NCBI RefSeq assembly: GCF_002104995.1
Contig: NW_024468267.1
Location: forward strand, 123,554 to 187,553
Direction: 5' to 3'
DNA from: Linderina pennispora
Lineage: Eukaryota; Kickxellomycota; Kickxellomycetes; Kickxellales; Kickxellaceae
DNA: 64,000 bases
Of this stretch, positions 31,998 to 42,353 are shown piece by piece. The position numbers were made by a program, and so were the translations under genes. Below the pieces are notes generated by a model. That model had not been told where the DNA came from. It saw nothing but the letters and a program-made list of their open reading frames with translations, and did not search any database. Position 1 is the stretch's first letter. Every line of letters begins with the position of its first letter.

Positions 31998-34046
31998 ATG
32001 GTAAGCATAGGCTCACAGGTTGCTTCATGGCTGGTCCCACACGGCCAAGACGTATATGCAAGTAGGCCCAAAGCTAACTTGCACTTTTGTTTAGGCTACT
32101 CCAGCGGCTCCGCAGAACCCAAACGACCTGTTCACAAAGCAGCAAAAGATTGGTAAGTACCAAGGCGCTGCAGGACAGAATCTTTCACCTCTAGAGCAAG
32201 TATGCTAACCAACTCTTCGACATGCTGTCCCTTCTAGGTCGTGGGTCGTTTGGCGAGGTCTACAAGGGGTATGTCGCTATGTCTGCAGCCAGGAAAAACA
32301 TGCTGAGACAGCAAGTAGTGGTAGAATAGAAGGGCAGAGCGGGGGTGCCAGATGCACGCGCTGAGCTCGGTAGTAGCAGGAGAAGTAGAGGGGTTTGCTT
32401 TTTTTGTTTTGTTTCCATTAGGCTGCATCGCACATCTGCCCTGCTAAACATCTGCTTCATATCTAGATTCGAGACGCGCACAAAGCGGCCGGTCGCAATC
32501 AAGATCATCGACTTGGAGAGCGCTGAGGACGAAATCGAGGACATCCAGCAGGAAATCTACATTCTGTCGCAGCTGGACTCGCCACATGTGACAAAGTACT
32601 TTGGCTCGTACTTGGATGGGTCGAAGCTATGGATTGTGATGGAGTTCTGCGGCGGCGGCTCATGTGCCGACCTAATGAAGCCTGGCAAGATCAGCGAGGC
32701 GTACATTGCCATCATTCCTGCGCGAGATGCTCCAGGGTCTGAACTACTTGCACCACCAGGGCAAGATCCACCGCGACGTCAAGGCAGCCAACGTCTTGCT
32801 GACATCGAACGGCGATGTGAAGCTGGCCGATTTCGGCGTCTCGGGCCAAATTACAGCGACGCTGACGCGCAAAAACACGTTTGTGGGCACGCCGTTCTGG
32901 ATGGCACCCGAGGTAATCAAGCAATCCGGGTATGACTACAAGGCAGATATCTGGTCACTGGGCATCACGGCCATTGAGCTGGCCAAGGGCGAGCCGCCGC
33001 ACGCCGAGATGCACCCAATGAAGGTGCTGTTTGTGATTCCGAAGAACAACCCGCCCGAGCTCGGTGGCCAGTTCTCGCGTACATTCCAGGAATTTGTTGC
33101 GCTGTGTCTGAAAAAGGACCCACGTGAGCGGCCTACTGCCGATCAACTGCTCAAGCACAAGTTCATCCGGTCGGCCAAGCGCTCGTACTACCTGACCGAG
33201 CTGATCCAGCGCTGGGAGCGGTGGCGGTCGGCCCTGCCCGACACGCGCAACGATAAGAACGACGCCAAGGCTAGTGGCAATGTGGAGGAGGAGCAGGTTA
33301 CATGGGACTTCAATTCGGTCCGCCAGAGCCTGCCACAGACGCCGGCAGCCCAGCAGCAGCAGCAGCAGGGATTGCCACCTCGCAAAGCACACCAATTTGG
33401 CCAGCACCAGTTGCATGCATCGGCGTCCTCGTCGACTACCAGCACGACATCTTCGTCGATTGTGTCGGCGGGCGGCAACACATCGGCACTACCGGCCCCT
33501 CCAGCTATCAGCACTGGCGGCAATCGCTCGCGCAGCGGAAGCACAGCGTCCAATGCATCTGGCCACCACCATGCGCTCAATGGCCCGCGGATGCAGCCAT
33601 CGTACGGGTCCAGCATCCCGGCCAGTCCAACTACTCCGCAGCGCCATCTCAACAACGCCTCGCCAATCAACATCCCCCAGTATGGCGCTGGAACACCGGG
33701 TGCTAAGCCCGGAATGGGCAGCCGCCCGACGTCGGCACACCAGTCTGGCTCGCCATCTAGACTGCAGCAGCCAACCAAGATCGGCACGACGCCGACACAG
33801 CAGCAGCAATGGGTGGCCGGTAATGGTGCTGCGCAAAAGTCGCGCGAGGACCTCTACCATCGGATTCTGATGCCAATGCTGTGCGATATGGAGCGCTTGA
33901 CAAACAATTCAAGGGAGAAGAACGGATTCTGCACTCTGGCGGATACACTGCGCAAGCTCGAGCATGAGATGCCAGGGTTCACAGACGTGTTCACCAAGGA
34001 GCTGACGGTGCGCGTAAACAAGCACTACGCGACGCGGCGTGGCTAA
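31998..34046 (+). CDS. Ste20-family GCK-III Ser/Thr kinase (MST3/4, Nak1/Kic1 type)
   Basis: Four exons: 31998-32000 (ATG only), 32095-32152, 32238-32268 and 32467-34046. All introns are GT-AG (94, 85 and 198 nt) with CTAAC or CTAAA branch sites. Product about 556 aa. Splicing assembles [13 protein letters not shown] then [55 protein letters not shown] and [14 protein letters not shown], diagnostic for GCK-III. The C-terminus is disordered with poly-Gln and ends in a helical segment ([11 protein letters not shown]). One extra base near 32715 breaks frame between YIAII and REMLQG. Fungal members act in the RAM/MOR polarity network. The 3' end is convergent with NOB1, 123 bases apart. Confidence 0.92.
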
Positions 34047-34169
34047 CTCTGCACTGGTGTGCTTTCTGCCTCCCGCGAAGGCGCAACAGCAAGCCTTCTC
34101 TTCCATACTAGCCTCTCCCCTTTTCAAATTGCCTGGTTCATATTGAGATCTATTCAAAAACTGACGCAG

Positions 34170-35720
34170 CTAGAAATTCTGCCGCTTGTGCTTGCGGTTA
34201 CCAGTCCGCTTGACGGCGTTCGGGTTCTTGCGGTTACGCGCGACCATCGGCATGCCGCGCGCATCGGTGGCCACGCCGTAGCCTTTGGAGTCTGCCAGAC
34301 TGTTGCCGACAAGCAGGTCCGGGATGAAGTCCGGATCCAGCAGCGAGTTAACACCACCCAGGCCCGAGTTGGCTTTGGATTCCTTGATATTCTTGTACCG
34401 CACTGCGCTTTGGTACGCCTTGTCGTCCTCGCGCGTAATGATGTCGCGAATCGTGTGCTTGCCGCCGTGCGGCTTGGGCATCGAGTACACCGTGCCGCGC
34501 AGATTATACCTGTAGTCCTTCTTCAGATGCACCTGGAGCTGGCCGTTCGTGCTGGTAGTGACCGAGCAGCGCTTCAAGGTCGGATGGCCACATGCTGGGC
34601 AGAACTGCTTGTTCATGTCGCCGGTGAGCTCAAAGCATGCGTGGCAGCGCAGCACCCATGTGCGCAGCCGACGTACGGCAATGCCGTCGGGCGTCACCAG
34701 GTTAATACCCATCTTGAGGATCACGTTTTGCATGGCGAAGTCAGACGTCACGCAGGCCACCTTCAGGATGGCCTTGGGGCGGTCCGACATGGCGTTCTTC
34801 ATGCCCATAGCGCTGGCAGCTTGGTGCAGCTTGACGTTGTTTGGCGTGATCCATTCACCGTTGAAGAAATCATCCTTGCGTGGCGCCTTCTTAGTGCGCT
34901 TAGGGCCGGCCACCTCCCAGCCATCGTCATCGTCGTCACCGCCCTCCTCAGCCTGCTGGGTCTCGGAATCCTCGTACTCCTCGTCGTCGTCGAACTCCTC
35001 ATCGGATCCAACTTCAAACTCGTCCTTAGCGGCGCTTGTAAGCACAATGCCCTCCTCGGCAATACCAACCGTCTCCTCGTCCTTGGGCTCAACCGACAGA
35101 TCCTCGATTGTCTGCTCCAGCTGCTCAATCTCCTTGTCAGACCCCTTGGCAGCCTCCTCCGACTCGTTGGCCTCTCCGATCTCATCAGCTTCCTTGGCCG
35201 CCTCGTTACTGTCATTGCCAACAACCTCGACCGCGTTCTTCATCAGCTTGCGATCTGCAATGTTCGGCTGGTTGCCCACAGGCTCAAGCCTGAGCCTACG
35301 CATCCCGTTTGCCTTCTTCTCCAGCATAAATCCAAGCGCAATGATCTTGAGATCGGCCATCGCCAGGCTCGCATAATCACCCGTCTTCCTGGCAAACGCA
35401 ACCACCGCATTCATGCTCTCGGCATCAGGCTCGATCACATCAATGCCGTATTTCATATCAAGGCTCTGGTACCGGTCCTTGGAGGCACGGCTGCGCAGCT
35501 CGCCCAAGACCTCGGGGATTGTCACAAACTTGTTTGCAATGTGGTCCAGGGGAAGGCCCTTGATGAACGGGTTCGTGTCCACGACAAGAGTTACAACAGG
35601 CTTGTTGTTGTTTAGCTGCAGCTTTTCCTCGTATGTCAGCACTGCAGGCTGCTGATCAGCAATGGCCGAGGGCGCTTGTGTCGGTGTAGTCGTCTCTACT
35701 GTATCTGCTGCGCTCGACAT
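34170..35720 (-). CDS. NOB1: 20S pre-rRNA D-site endonuclease Nob1
   Basis: 516 aa, intact. The N-terminal PIN nuclease domain starts at TLVVDTNPFIKG (first catalytic Asp) with later acidic positions in SLAMADLKIIALG. A long Asp/Glu-rich insert (about 170-265) follows. The C-terminal zinc ribbon has RCHACFELT and QFCPACGHPTLKRC, then the basic end KRTGNRKHKRQNF. Nob1 cuts 20S pre-rRNA to mature 18S rRNA in cytoplasmic pre-40S particles. The start at 35720 (MSSAADTVE) is used; the upstream in-frame extension is rich in aromatic residues and unlike the family. Confidence 0.95.
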   Translation of the reverse strand: MSSAADTVETTTPTQAPSAIADQQPAVLTYEEKLQLNNNKPVVTLVVDTNPFIKGLPLDHIANKFVTIPEVLGELRSRASKDRYQSLDMKYGIDVIEPDAESMNAVVAFARKTGDYASLAMADLKIIALGFMLEKKANGMRRLRLEPVGNQPNIADRKLMKNAVEVVGNDSNEAAKEADEIGEANESEEAAKGSDKEIEQLEQTIEDLSVEPKDEETVGIAEEGIVLTSAAKDEFEVGSDEEFDDDEEYEDSETQQAEEGGDDDDDGWEVAGPKRTKKAPRKDDFFNGEWITPNNVKLHQAASAMGMKNAMSDRPKAILKVACVTSDFAMQNVILKMGINLVTPDGIAVRRLRTWVLRCHACFELTGDMNKQFCPACGHPTLKRCSVTTSTNGQLQVHLKKDYRYNLRGTVYSMPKPHGGKHTIRDIITREDDKAYQSAVRYKNIKESKANSGLGGVNSLLDPDFIPDLLVGNSLADSKGYGVATDARGMPMVARNRKNPNAVKRTGNRKHKRQNF

Positions 35721-35904
35721 TTTAAAGGTTTGTTCGTTGGAATAGAAAAATGGCTCCTGAAGGAGGGTGAGGAAATGAAGCTGGCAACAGATGAAAAAAA
35801 TGGCTTTTTTTTTATAAACCTGGTCCTGATCAATCACTGCGATTACCGAGAAATCATGGTGCCGCTGCTGGCTTGCCTGGACTGCTGGTATCACATACAC
35901 GTTC

Positions 35905-37765
35905 ATGGAATCCCTGTGGTCTGCATTTTGTCTCTACACGCTCGCCCTTTCTGCTTCTCCATTAACTGTAATGCGTATTCTCAGGCTTACCAGTCACCTT
36001 GTGCAGCTCTTCGTGCTAACATGTGTTGGCTGCCTGCTGCTTCGCACCCTCTATATGGGTGCGCAGCTCGTAGCCAGTATCTATTTCCCTGCAACAAAAG
36101 TCCCCTACCTCAATCCACACCCGGTCCGCAGTACCGTGCCAAAGCCAGGGACCTTGGTGTGGCAGGAGCCCTTCAAATACGAAGCAAAGGTATATCTAAC
36201 TGAAGCGGTCTACCAGCCGCTTCTTAACGACAGGTTTTTTGAGCAGGCCACGGAGGTCTGGCACATCGAGCCCCAGAGCCTGGCCAACAGGTACCCGGTA
36301 TTCAACAAACATGGTTTTGAATATCACCAATCTTGGAGCGTATTCGTGGCTGACTGTGTTCCTCCAGGAAGCGGGTCAATTTTCTCCGCACCCAAATATA
36401 AGCGACCCGTTCCTGGTTGTTAGCCATATCAAACTGTCGGATTATGGCTTCTATTCGAGACCACCCATGCAGTTGGCCAAGAAAGTCGGGAGGTTCAATA
36501 ATGCACCTTTCTACGAGGCTCTCTCTGTGACTACCCAGGCGGTGTGGAAGTTGTATCTCGAAGACAGCCTGCCTATTGTCGGCACTGTACGCAATCCACA
36601 GTACCCTCAGCACCCTGTTGCTCTCAACATGAGCACCAGTATTAATGGTACGGATGATACAGCAAGCTCTGACCATACCTATCTCCCACTGCTTCTCCAT
36701 GATACGTACGCTCCGTCTACAAGCCAGTTGCACCCGCTACCATGGTTCAACGGGTCACTAAATGTTGGCGTTAACATGGAGATACGCGGAGTGCGCGCTG
36801 GGCTGGAAAACAGTATGCATCATGTAGCCACCACACTCGATGGCTGGATTCGTTCGGTTTTTAAAGCTGGTCATGAGGGCAGGGTTGCAGTGCTTGTCCT
36901 ACCATCTGCACCGGTTGCATACAGGAGTATAATCTCGACAGCAGTGTATTTGGTCCTACTCCCCGTTTTTGTCGCTCTGTTGATCTTCCGCCAGCTCGTT
37001 GTCGCCAGGCATTTCTTTGCATCGGCCATTACGAACAAAGGATGGCCTAGCTTCATTGCAAGGGCTTACATGATGCTTATCTGTAAGGTAGAGCGTTTGG
37101 AGGACAACATGGGGCTAGTTATACCGCACAAACGGATGCATGAGCTATACCTTCAGATGACAGATTATTGGCACATGTGTGCAATAGGTCTAGCAATTCT
37201 CCCCTTAAACAAGGTGTTCGTGGTCATTAGCAGCAGATATGGCGCACAGGCGGTCAATCCGGCTGAGAAAGAGAAGGACGCGCAACTGCTGGAGCATGTC
37301 AAGGAAGACGGGGCCGATGATATGAATGCTGCCTTCAACACTTCATATGCACTAGCGCTGAAGCTGATGTTGGCAACCATGTCCATATCGCTGGCTGTCG
37401 AGTCTGCCTATTTCATCTATGCTTCAGACATTTCTACCCTGCCTGATTTGGTTGACGCTTGCAAGGGACTAGCAACACATTGGTATGCCACAATACCTCA
37501 TATCATAGGCCGTATTTGGGACTGCGTTGTTGTTACTCGGTTCCTTCCACCCATCATCATGTCGTTCAATCGCAAGTCGACTTGCGGTATTCCTGTCATC
37601 TACCACGCACTACATATGGCCGAGTTTACTGTTGTTGGGCTGCTGTATCTCTACAAGACGCCTCTTGTATTGCGTCCAGAAACTATGCCGTGGACCGATT
37701 TCGCCATGGGGGCTGGGAGCATCGTCCTGGTTGCTCAGTGGGCTATCTATGATAGGTTCCAGTAG
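35905..37765 (+). CDS. Multi-pass membrane protein, possibly CLPTM1-like (one frameshift)
   Basis: An N-terminal transmembrane helix (LVQLFVLTCVGCLLLRTLYM) leads into a lumenal domain with N-glycosylation sites (NMSTSING type). At least four further helices follow in the last 250 residues (SIISTAVYLVLLPVFVALLI and others). The lumenal stretch around LNITNLGAYSWLTVFLQEAG recalls the CLPTM1 domain, as does one N-terminal helix plus a C-terminal helix bundle, but the family's hallmark residues near the last helices are not evident. The frame shifts once near 36290-36310. An alternative start at 35971 would begin directly at the first helix. Family assignment is tentative. Confidence 0.55.
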
Positions 37766-38266
37766 CTCCTTTGTAATGCTTCTAACTTCTAGCTTCTGAA
37801 CAAACATCAAAGGCTGATCGTCTCTAATCGACATGGCCAGGTGGTGCTTGGTGTGCGATGCCCACCCACATTCCACGATCCGCAAAAGAAAACAGCGCAA
37901 GCTGCAAGAAGCGGATTGCCCGTTGATTTTTCCATAAATTTTCGAGCTGACAAAGAAGAGGGCGCGTAGATCCATGCATACGCGCTTGCCGCAGATGTTC
38001 CTGATGGGGAACAGCTTGGTAGCTTGAAAGCTTGAAGAGTGGTGGAGGGTAAAAATAGCCGTTTGCCTCCAGGCCTAGTTCTTGACGAGAACCCGTGGTC
38101 CTGAGTCGCTTTGTTTTGGCCAGCATTGGGAGAAGGAGGAGACGTGTCCTTGCCTCTGCTTTGTCCCTCCAACCGATATCTCTCATCCTCACCCTCTACG
38201 TTATTTCGCCACCAAATACCTCCCCCTTAATCCCGTGTATCTCCTGTTATTTGTCGCACCAGTATA
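37766..38266. other. Intergenic, upstream of pseudo-trypsin gene
   Basis: Non-coding by eye. It contains the promoter region of the gene starting at 38267; no clear TATA or repeat was found. Confidence 0.45.
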
Positions 38267-39682
38267 ATGGTTTCCCGTCGGTTTGTTTCGTTTCTTTCGG
38301 CGGCGTGCATGTCCAGCTCACTGGTCCTGTCGCTGGAGACAAAGATGCCCTCATATGACCTGTCCCAGGTGAAGGGTGGCCAGCTTATCAAAAACGGGCG
38401 GCCGACATACTGCGCAATTGCCCCGATTGATAACATGAGCGCCTATGTGAGTGCCGACTGTCTCGAATATGTTGGAGGCAAGATAAAAACCTCCGTCAAC
38501 TATCAGGTTGCTGTCAATGACGCCTACGATGGAGCGCAAGGGAAGTTTAACGTGAGCTATGTGACCGTACACCCGAGCTACGACCCCAAGACAAAGGCCA
38601 ACAACATCGCCATCCTGGAGTTTAACCTCGGTCAGGCGGAGACCTGGAGCAACCGCAACGCGTTTTACTTCCCGCAGTGGACGAGCGTTGTCTACGCACA
38701 GCGCAACGTGACCAACGTGGAAAGCTTGACCTGGGACACGCATACAGCTGGCGCCAACATCTACAACTCAACTGAGTGCAGCACGGCCTCGCCACTGTTT
38801 GCCGAGAACAAGTACGACCTCTTATGCAGCACAACCATTATGAAGCCTAACAAATCGGCTACATGCGACATGCCGTACGGAGTCGTTTACGCTACTGTCA
38901 ACGACACGTACTATCAGGCCGGGCTCTTTAGTCATACGGCTGTCTATGGCGGCTCAGACCTATGTTCGTACAGCAAGCAGTATACCTACTACACGCTGCT
39001 GGCAAACTATGTGATGTTTGCGGCTATCACGCTTAACCGTACGGTGTATTTCACTCTACCGTACAACAACATGACACCGTCAGTTAGCGGCGAGTACTCG
39101 ATGAATGTTCCCAAGTCAGTTGATGTCAGCGGCGTCACCTATGTCGGAGGCGATTTCTATGCCCGTCTGAGTGAACTGGGTTCGAGTATGAGCTCTGCCT
39201 CGTCGCCTTCGGGCACAGAAACGGCTGGCTCATCTCCGACCAGCTCGCAAGGTCCTAGCAGTGAAAGCAGCGCCAACAAATCGTCAGGTGGCACGTCCAA
39301 CAAAACGACCATTATTATCGCCGTCTGTGCTTCGCTTGGATCTGTGCTTCTGATTGTCGCGGCCTTCTTCCTGTACAAGTGGATCCGGCGGATTAATAAC
39401 GAGCGCAAGTGGGGTCCTGATGAAGAGAACGCCCAGCTGACCATGATTGCAAATGACCTTGGCGGTGCTGAGATGCCTAACGCTCAGAATACATCCAGTC
39501 TACAGCAGCAACAGCAGCAGCAACAGCAGCAACCACAGCCGCCGCCATCGAACATTGTGCACCAGTCTATTTCGCAAGAGGAGCTCCAACAGGAAATCGA
39601 GCAGGTCCAGCCTGAGCCAGACCTCCCCACATATAATGATGCTATCAGTGTCGCAAACATTATCAACGGGAAACGCAGATAA
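38267..39682 (+). CDS. Type I membrane protein with a catalytically dead trypsin-like ectodomain
   Basis: 471 aa, intact. A signal peptide (about 1-23) is followed by a trypsin-fold ectodomain, recognisable by VKGGQLIKNGRPTYCA, SADCL where active enzymes have AAHC, NNIAILEF where they have the DIALL motif, and no GDSGG. All three triad positions are therefore replaced. Many N-glycosylation sites occur. A Ser/Thr-rich stalk precedes one transmembrane helix (about 345-367, IIIAVCASLGSVLLIVAAFF). The cytosolic tail has poly-Gln and LPTYNDAI, an LPxY-type site that Nedd4/Rsp5 WW domains can bind. It looks like a receptor or adhesion molecule rather than a protease. Precise family unknown. Confidence 0.75.
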   Translation: MVSRRFVSFLSAACMSSSLVLSLETKMPSYDLSQVKGGQLIKNGRPTYCAIAPIDNMSAYVSADCLEYVGGKIKTSVNYQVAVNDAYDGAQGKFNVSYVTVHPSYDPKTKANNIAILEFNLGQAETWSNRNAFYFPQWTSVVYAQRNVTNVESLTWDTHTAGANIYNSTECSTASPLFAENKYDLLCSTTIMKPNKSATCDMPYGVVYATVNDTYYQAGLFSHTAVYGGSDLCSYSKQYTYYTLLANYVMFAAITLNRTVYFTLPYNNMTPSVSGEYSMNVPKSVDVSGVTYVGGDFYARLSELGSSMSSASSPSGTETAGSSPTSSQGPSSESSANKSSGGTSNKTTIIIAVCASLGSVLLIVAAFFLYKWIRRINNERKWGPDEENAQLTMIANDLGGAEMPNAQNTSSLQQQQQQQQQQPQPPPSNIVHQSISQEELQQEIEQVQPEPDLPTYNDAISVANIINGKRR

Positions 39683-39923
39683 AAGTGTCGTATTTGAAGT
39701 ACATCCACGCCAATAAAACTCTAGTTATTAAATATAAAGACGCACCTGTGTGGCTACAAAGTATGAATCTCGTAGATACGAATGGTTCATTGTATCCTAT
39801 GTTGAGTGGAGCACAGCAAGAGATGATTTTTATAGCTGGATGCTGGATTGATTTATGGTACGGTATAGAGCAATACGTGGTAGTGTACTAAGGACATTAA
39901 ATCTATTCATGCTGTGTCGCCTT

Positions 39924-40757
39924 CTAACACTTAATAGTGGTGACCACGCCGTCGTTGTCAAGGGCCTTGATCGACTTGCCCCACCTGTACTGCCTCTTGG
40001 CCACAACATACTGGTACGACTTGACACGAGAGACACTCTCCGACCACTCCTCCTGCGTCTCCTTGTTGTACGGGTTCATCAGATCGTCCATGCGCACCTC
40101 CAGGAACTTCTTCAGCCAGACGATTTCGTCAACATGGTGGCCGTTGATCTTGAGCAGGCTGCCCGAAAAGCCCCAGGCGTTAGCCTTGAACGACGCACTG
40201 GTCCTCTCGATGAGAGCATCAATTGAGTCAGGGTCAGTACCTTCGCCATGCTGAATGATCGTGTCGTACAGCTGAGCGCGGGTCACGTCGAGCTTGGCGC
40301 CCAGCTTGTCAGCAATCACCTGCGACGGGTTGAGGTACATGCTATCACGGATAGAGTTCTGTGCACAGCGGAACTTGGCATCAGACTTGCCCAGCTTCTC
40401 CCACACCGAGCAGTAGCCGTCCAAGCCAGCGACCGAGCCACTGTTTGTCTTGTCCAGCTCCTTCATAACCTCGTCGTACTTGCTGAATTCGTCCTTACCG
40501 CCGGTCAGCTTGTGGTACTGCTGGATCACGACCCAGGCATCCGAGGTGCCAGAGCAGAAGCCAGCAATACCAGCAGTGTAGCCGCGACCATCATTGAGGT
40601 TCTCGCAGTAGTCGTAGTGGAAGTCAGTATCGCCATTCTCGTAGATATTGGTCAGCTGGAGCGCAATGTTCTTGGAGCAGGACGAAAGTGCGGCATTCGC
40701 CGAAGAGAAAGTGGCCAGCGTAGCGACAAGGCCAAGTGTGGCAGTGGTGAATTTCAT
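39924..40757 (-). CDS. Secreted GH46 chitosanase, copy 1
   Basis: 277 aa. The signal peptide likely ends after SSANA. GH46 hallmarks: IYENGDTDFHYDYCE with the general acid Glu40, then NDGRGYTAGIAGFCSGTSDAW with the nucleophile-activating Asp56, matching Glu22 and Asp40 of Streptomyces N174 chitosanase. RVKSYQYVV and HHVDEIVWLKKFLEVR fit the C-terminal half. GH46 endo-hydrolyses chitosan; most fungal chitosanases are instead GH75. Four cysteines in the N-terminal half could make disulfides. It is tandem with a second copy 664 bases upstream in the same orientation. The start at 40757 opens the signal peptide directly. Confidence 0.92.
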   Translation of the reverse strand: MKFTTATLGLVATLATFSSANAALSSCSKNIALQLTNIYENGDTDFHYDYCENLNDGRGYTAGIAGFCSGTSDAWVVIQQYHKLTGGKDEFSKYDEVMKELDKTNSGSVAGLDGYCSVWEKLGKSDAKFRCAQNSIRDSMYLNPSQVIADKLGAKLDVTRAQLYDTIIQHGEGTDPDSIDALIERTSASFKANAWGFSGSLLKINGHHVDEIVWLKKFLEVRMDDLMNPYNKETQEEWSESVSRVKSYQYVVAKRQYRWGKSIKALDNDGVVTTIKC

Positions 40758-41420
40758 TATTAGCGTTTGTATGGATTTGGGATGTTTAGAAGAGATAGCA
40801 CGCGATCGACAATGGAAAGGGGGTGATATGCGAGGGAAGAGGAGAGTTGATGTGTGTGTGTTAACTATCGGGTCGCTCAATGGCAGGGTTGGGCCAGCTG
40901 GTCTGTTTTATGAAGCAGCTTTTGAAAAAACGGGCTCATCGAAGGCTGGACGAGCGAAATTACCGACCTGCTTCCCCCTCCCCAATTTCCCGATTGTTGT
41001 CATTTCTATTCAGGGGTCTGAAAGACCGCACCGGTTTCTTTGTGGAGCGAGATGGGGATAAGGAAATCCGGCTTGGCACCTGCTAAACACGGTACGCTTT
41101 TGAAACATTACTCTGCTTTGGTATGTGGGTGGGCATATTTGGTTGATCAAGAGTGACATTCATGCATATACAGCATGGTGGCTATAAAAATAGACATCGG
41201 CGATGTTCAAATCGAGTGTTTGCTGCTTGCTAGAGCTATATTGGCAAATGGTTCTGTTGTTATTGCATGGCACATTCCATACGGACCGGGATTCACAGGC
41301 TATGGCTTGCCTGGAATTGTTCGGTCTTTCCGCATATGACAGCTATAAAGGCTACTGCATGCTACCACCATCCTAGACAGTCCATTTATTTTCTGACTTG
41401 AGCTGGCATGCAACAAGAGT
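40758..41420. other. Intergenic between the two chitosanase genes
   Basis: Holds the promoter of copy 1 (minus strand). On the plus strand CTATAAAAATAG occurs at about 41182-41193, but no plus-strand gene follows, so it is probably incidental. Confidence 0.45.
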
Positions 41421-42260
41421 CTATATCTTGCATTTGACTTCGGCGACCTTGCCATCATTGTCCAGAGCTTTTATGGAGCTGTCCCACCTGTACTGCTTCT
41501 GGGCAACAATGTACTGGTACGATTTTACACGGGTGACACTCCCAGACCACTCCTTTTGCGTCTCCTTGTTGTGCGGGTTCTTCAGGTCGTCCATGCGCAC
41601 CTTGAGGAACTTGTTCAGCCAAACGATTTCATCGACATTGTGTCCGTTGACCTTGAGCGTGCTGCCTGATGATCCACTGGCATCAGCTTTAAATGATTCG
41701 TTCGTCCTCTTGATAAGACCTCCAATCGAATCATAACCCTCGCCTATGCCGTGCTGGATCGAGGCATCATAGATCTGGGCGCGGGTCACATCAAGCTGAG
41801 CATCCAAGCTGTCAGCCAGCTTCTGCGACGGATCAAAATACATTTCGTCGCGCACCTTCTCCTGAGCTGTGCGGAACTTGGGGTCGGACTTGCCCAGCTT
41901 TTCCCATGTCTTGCAGTAGCCATCAAGCCCGGTGGTGGATCCACTGCCAGACTTGTCGAGCTTTTTCATGACTGCATCGTACTGAGAGAACTCATCCTTA
42001 CCGCCTGTCATCCTATGGTACTCCTGCAGCACAACCCAGGCATCTGATGTGCCGGTGCAGAAGCCAGCAATGCCAGAAGTATAGCCGCGGCCGTCGTGGA
42101 TGTTTTCACAGTAGTCGTAATGAAACTCAGTGTCGCCATTCTCATAGATGTTAGTAACTCTAAGAGCAAGGTTCTTTGCACAGCCAGATAAAGCAGCGTT
42201 GGCAATGGAGGATGTTGCCAGAGCGCAGACGAGTCCAATGGTAGCAGTGAGGGTTCTCAT
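41421..42260 (-). CDS. Secreted GH46 chitosanase, copy 2
   Basis: 279 aa, intact. Same architecture as copy 1: signal peptide ending near SIANA, Glu40 in IYENGDTEFHYDYCE, Asp56 in HDGRGYTSGIAGFCTGTSDAW. The two proteins align end to end with conservative changes, and the C-terminus extends by two residues (KCKI). Divergence is spread evenly, so the duplication is not recent. A TATA-like ATATAAAT lies about 90 bases upstream. Together they suggest dosage or pH/substrate specialisation in degrading chitosan of fungal walls, including possibly the fungus's own. Confidence 0.92.
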   Translation of the reverse strand: MRTLTATIGLVCALATSSIANAALSGCAKNLALRVTNIYENGDTEFHYDYCENIHDGRGYTSGIAGFCTGTSDAWVVLQEYHRMTGGKDEFSQYDAVMKKLDKSGSGSTTGLDGYCKTWEKLGKSDPKFRTAQEKVRDEMYFDPSQKLADSLDAQLDVTRAQIYDASIQHGIGEGYDSIGGLIKRTNESFKADASGSSGSTLKVNGHNVDEIVWLNKFLKVRMDDLKNPHNKETQKEWSGSVTRVKSYQYIVAQKQYRWDSSIKALDNDGKVAEVKCKI

Positions 42261-42345
42261 TGTCGGTGTGGCTTGTTTAGTTGGTTGGCTAGAGGTGTTG
42301 CGATTATGCTCATTCTGGCTGAGCTAGACTGAGGGGTGGTTGTGG

Positions 42346-42353
42346 ATTTATAT
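42346..42353 (-). promoter_or_regulatory. TATA-like box of chitosanase copy 2
   Basis: Minus-strand ATATAAAT, 86 bases before the ATG, in an otherwise GC-balanced leader. Confidence 0.45.

Noticed and set aside
34059-35615. 518-aa open frame antisense to NOB1
   Set aside because: No starts or motifs of its own; NOB1 on the other strand has complete PIN and zinc-ribbon domains.
38267-39682. Active serine protease
   Set aside because: His, Asp and Ser of the triad are all replaced at the aligned positions.
41182-41193. Plus-strand TATA-like CTATAAAAATAG as a promoter
   Set aside because: No plus-strand gene follows; both flanking genes are on the minus strand.
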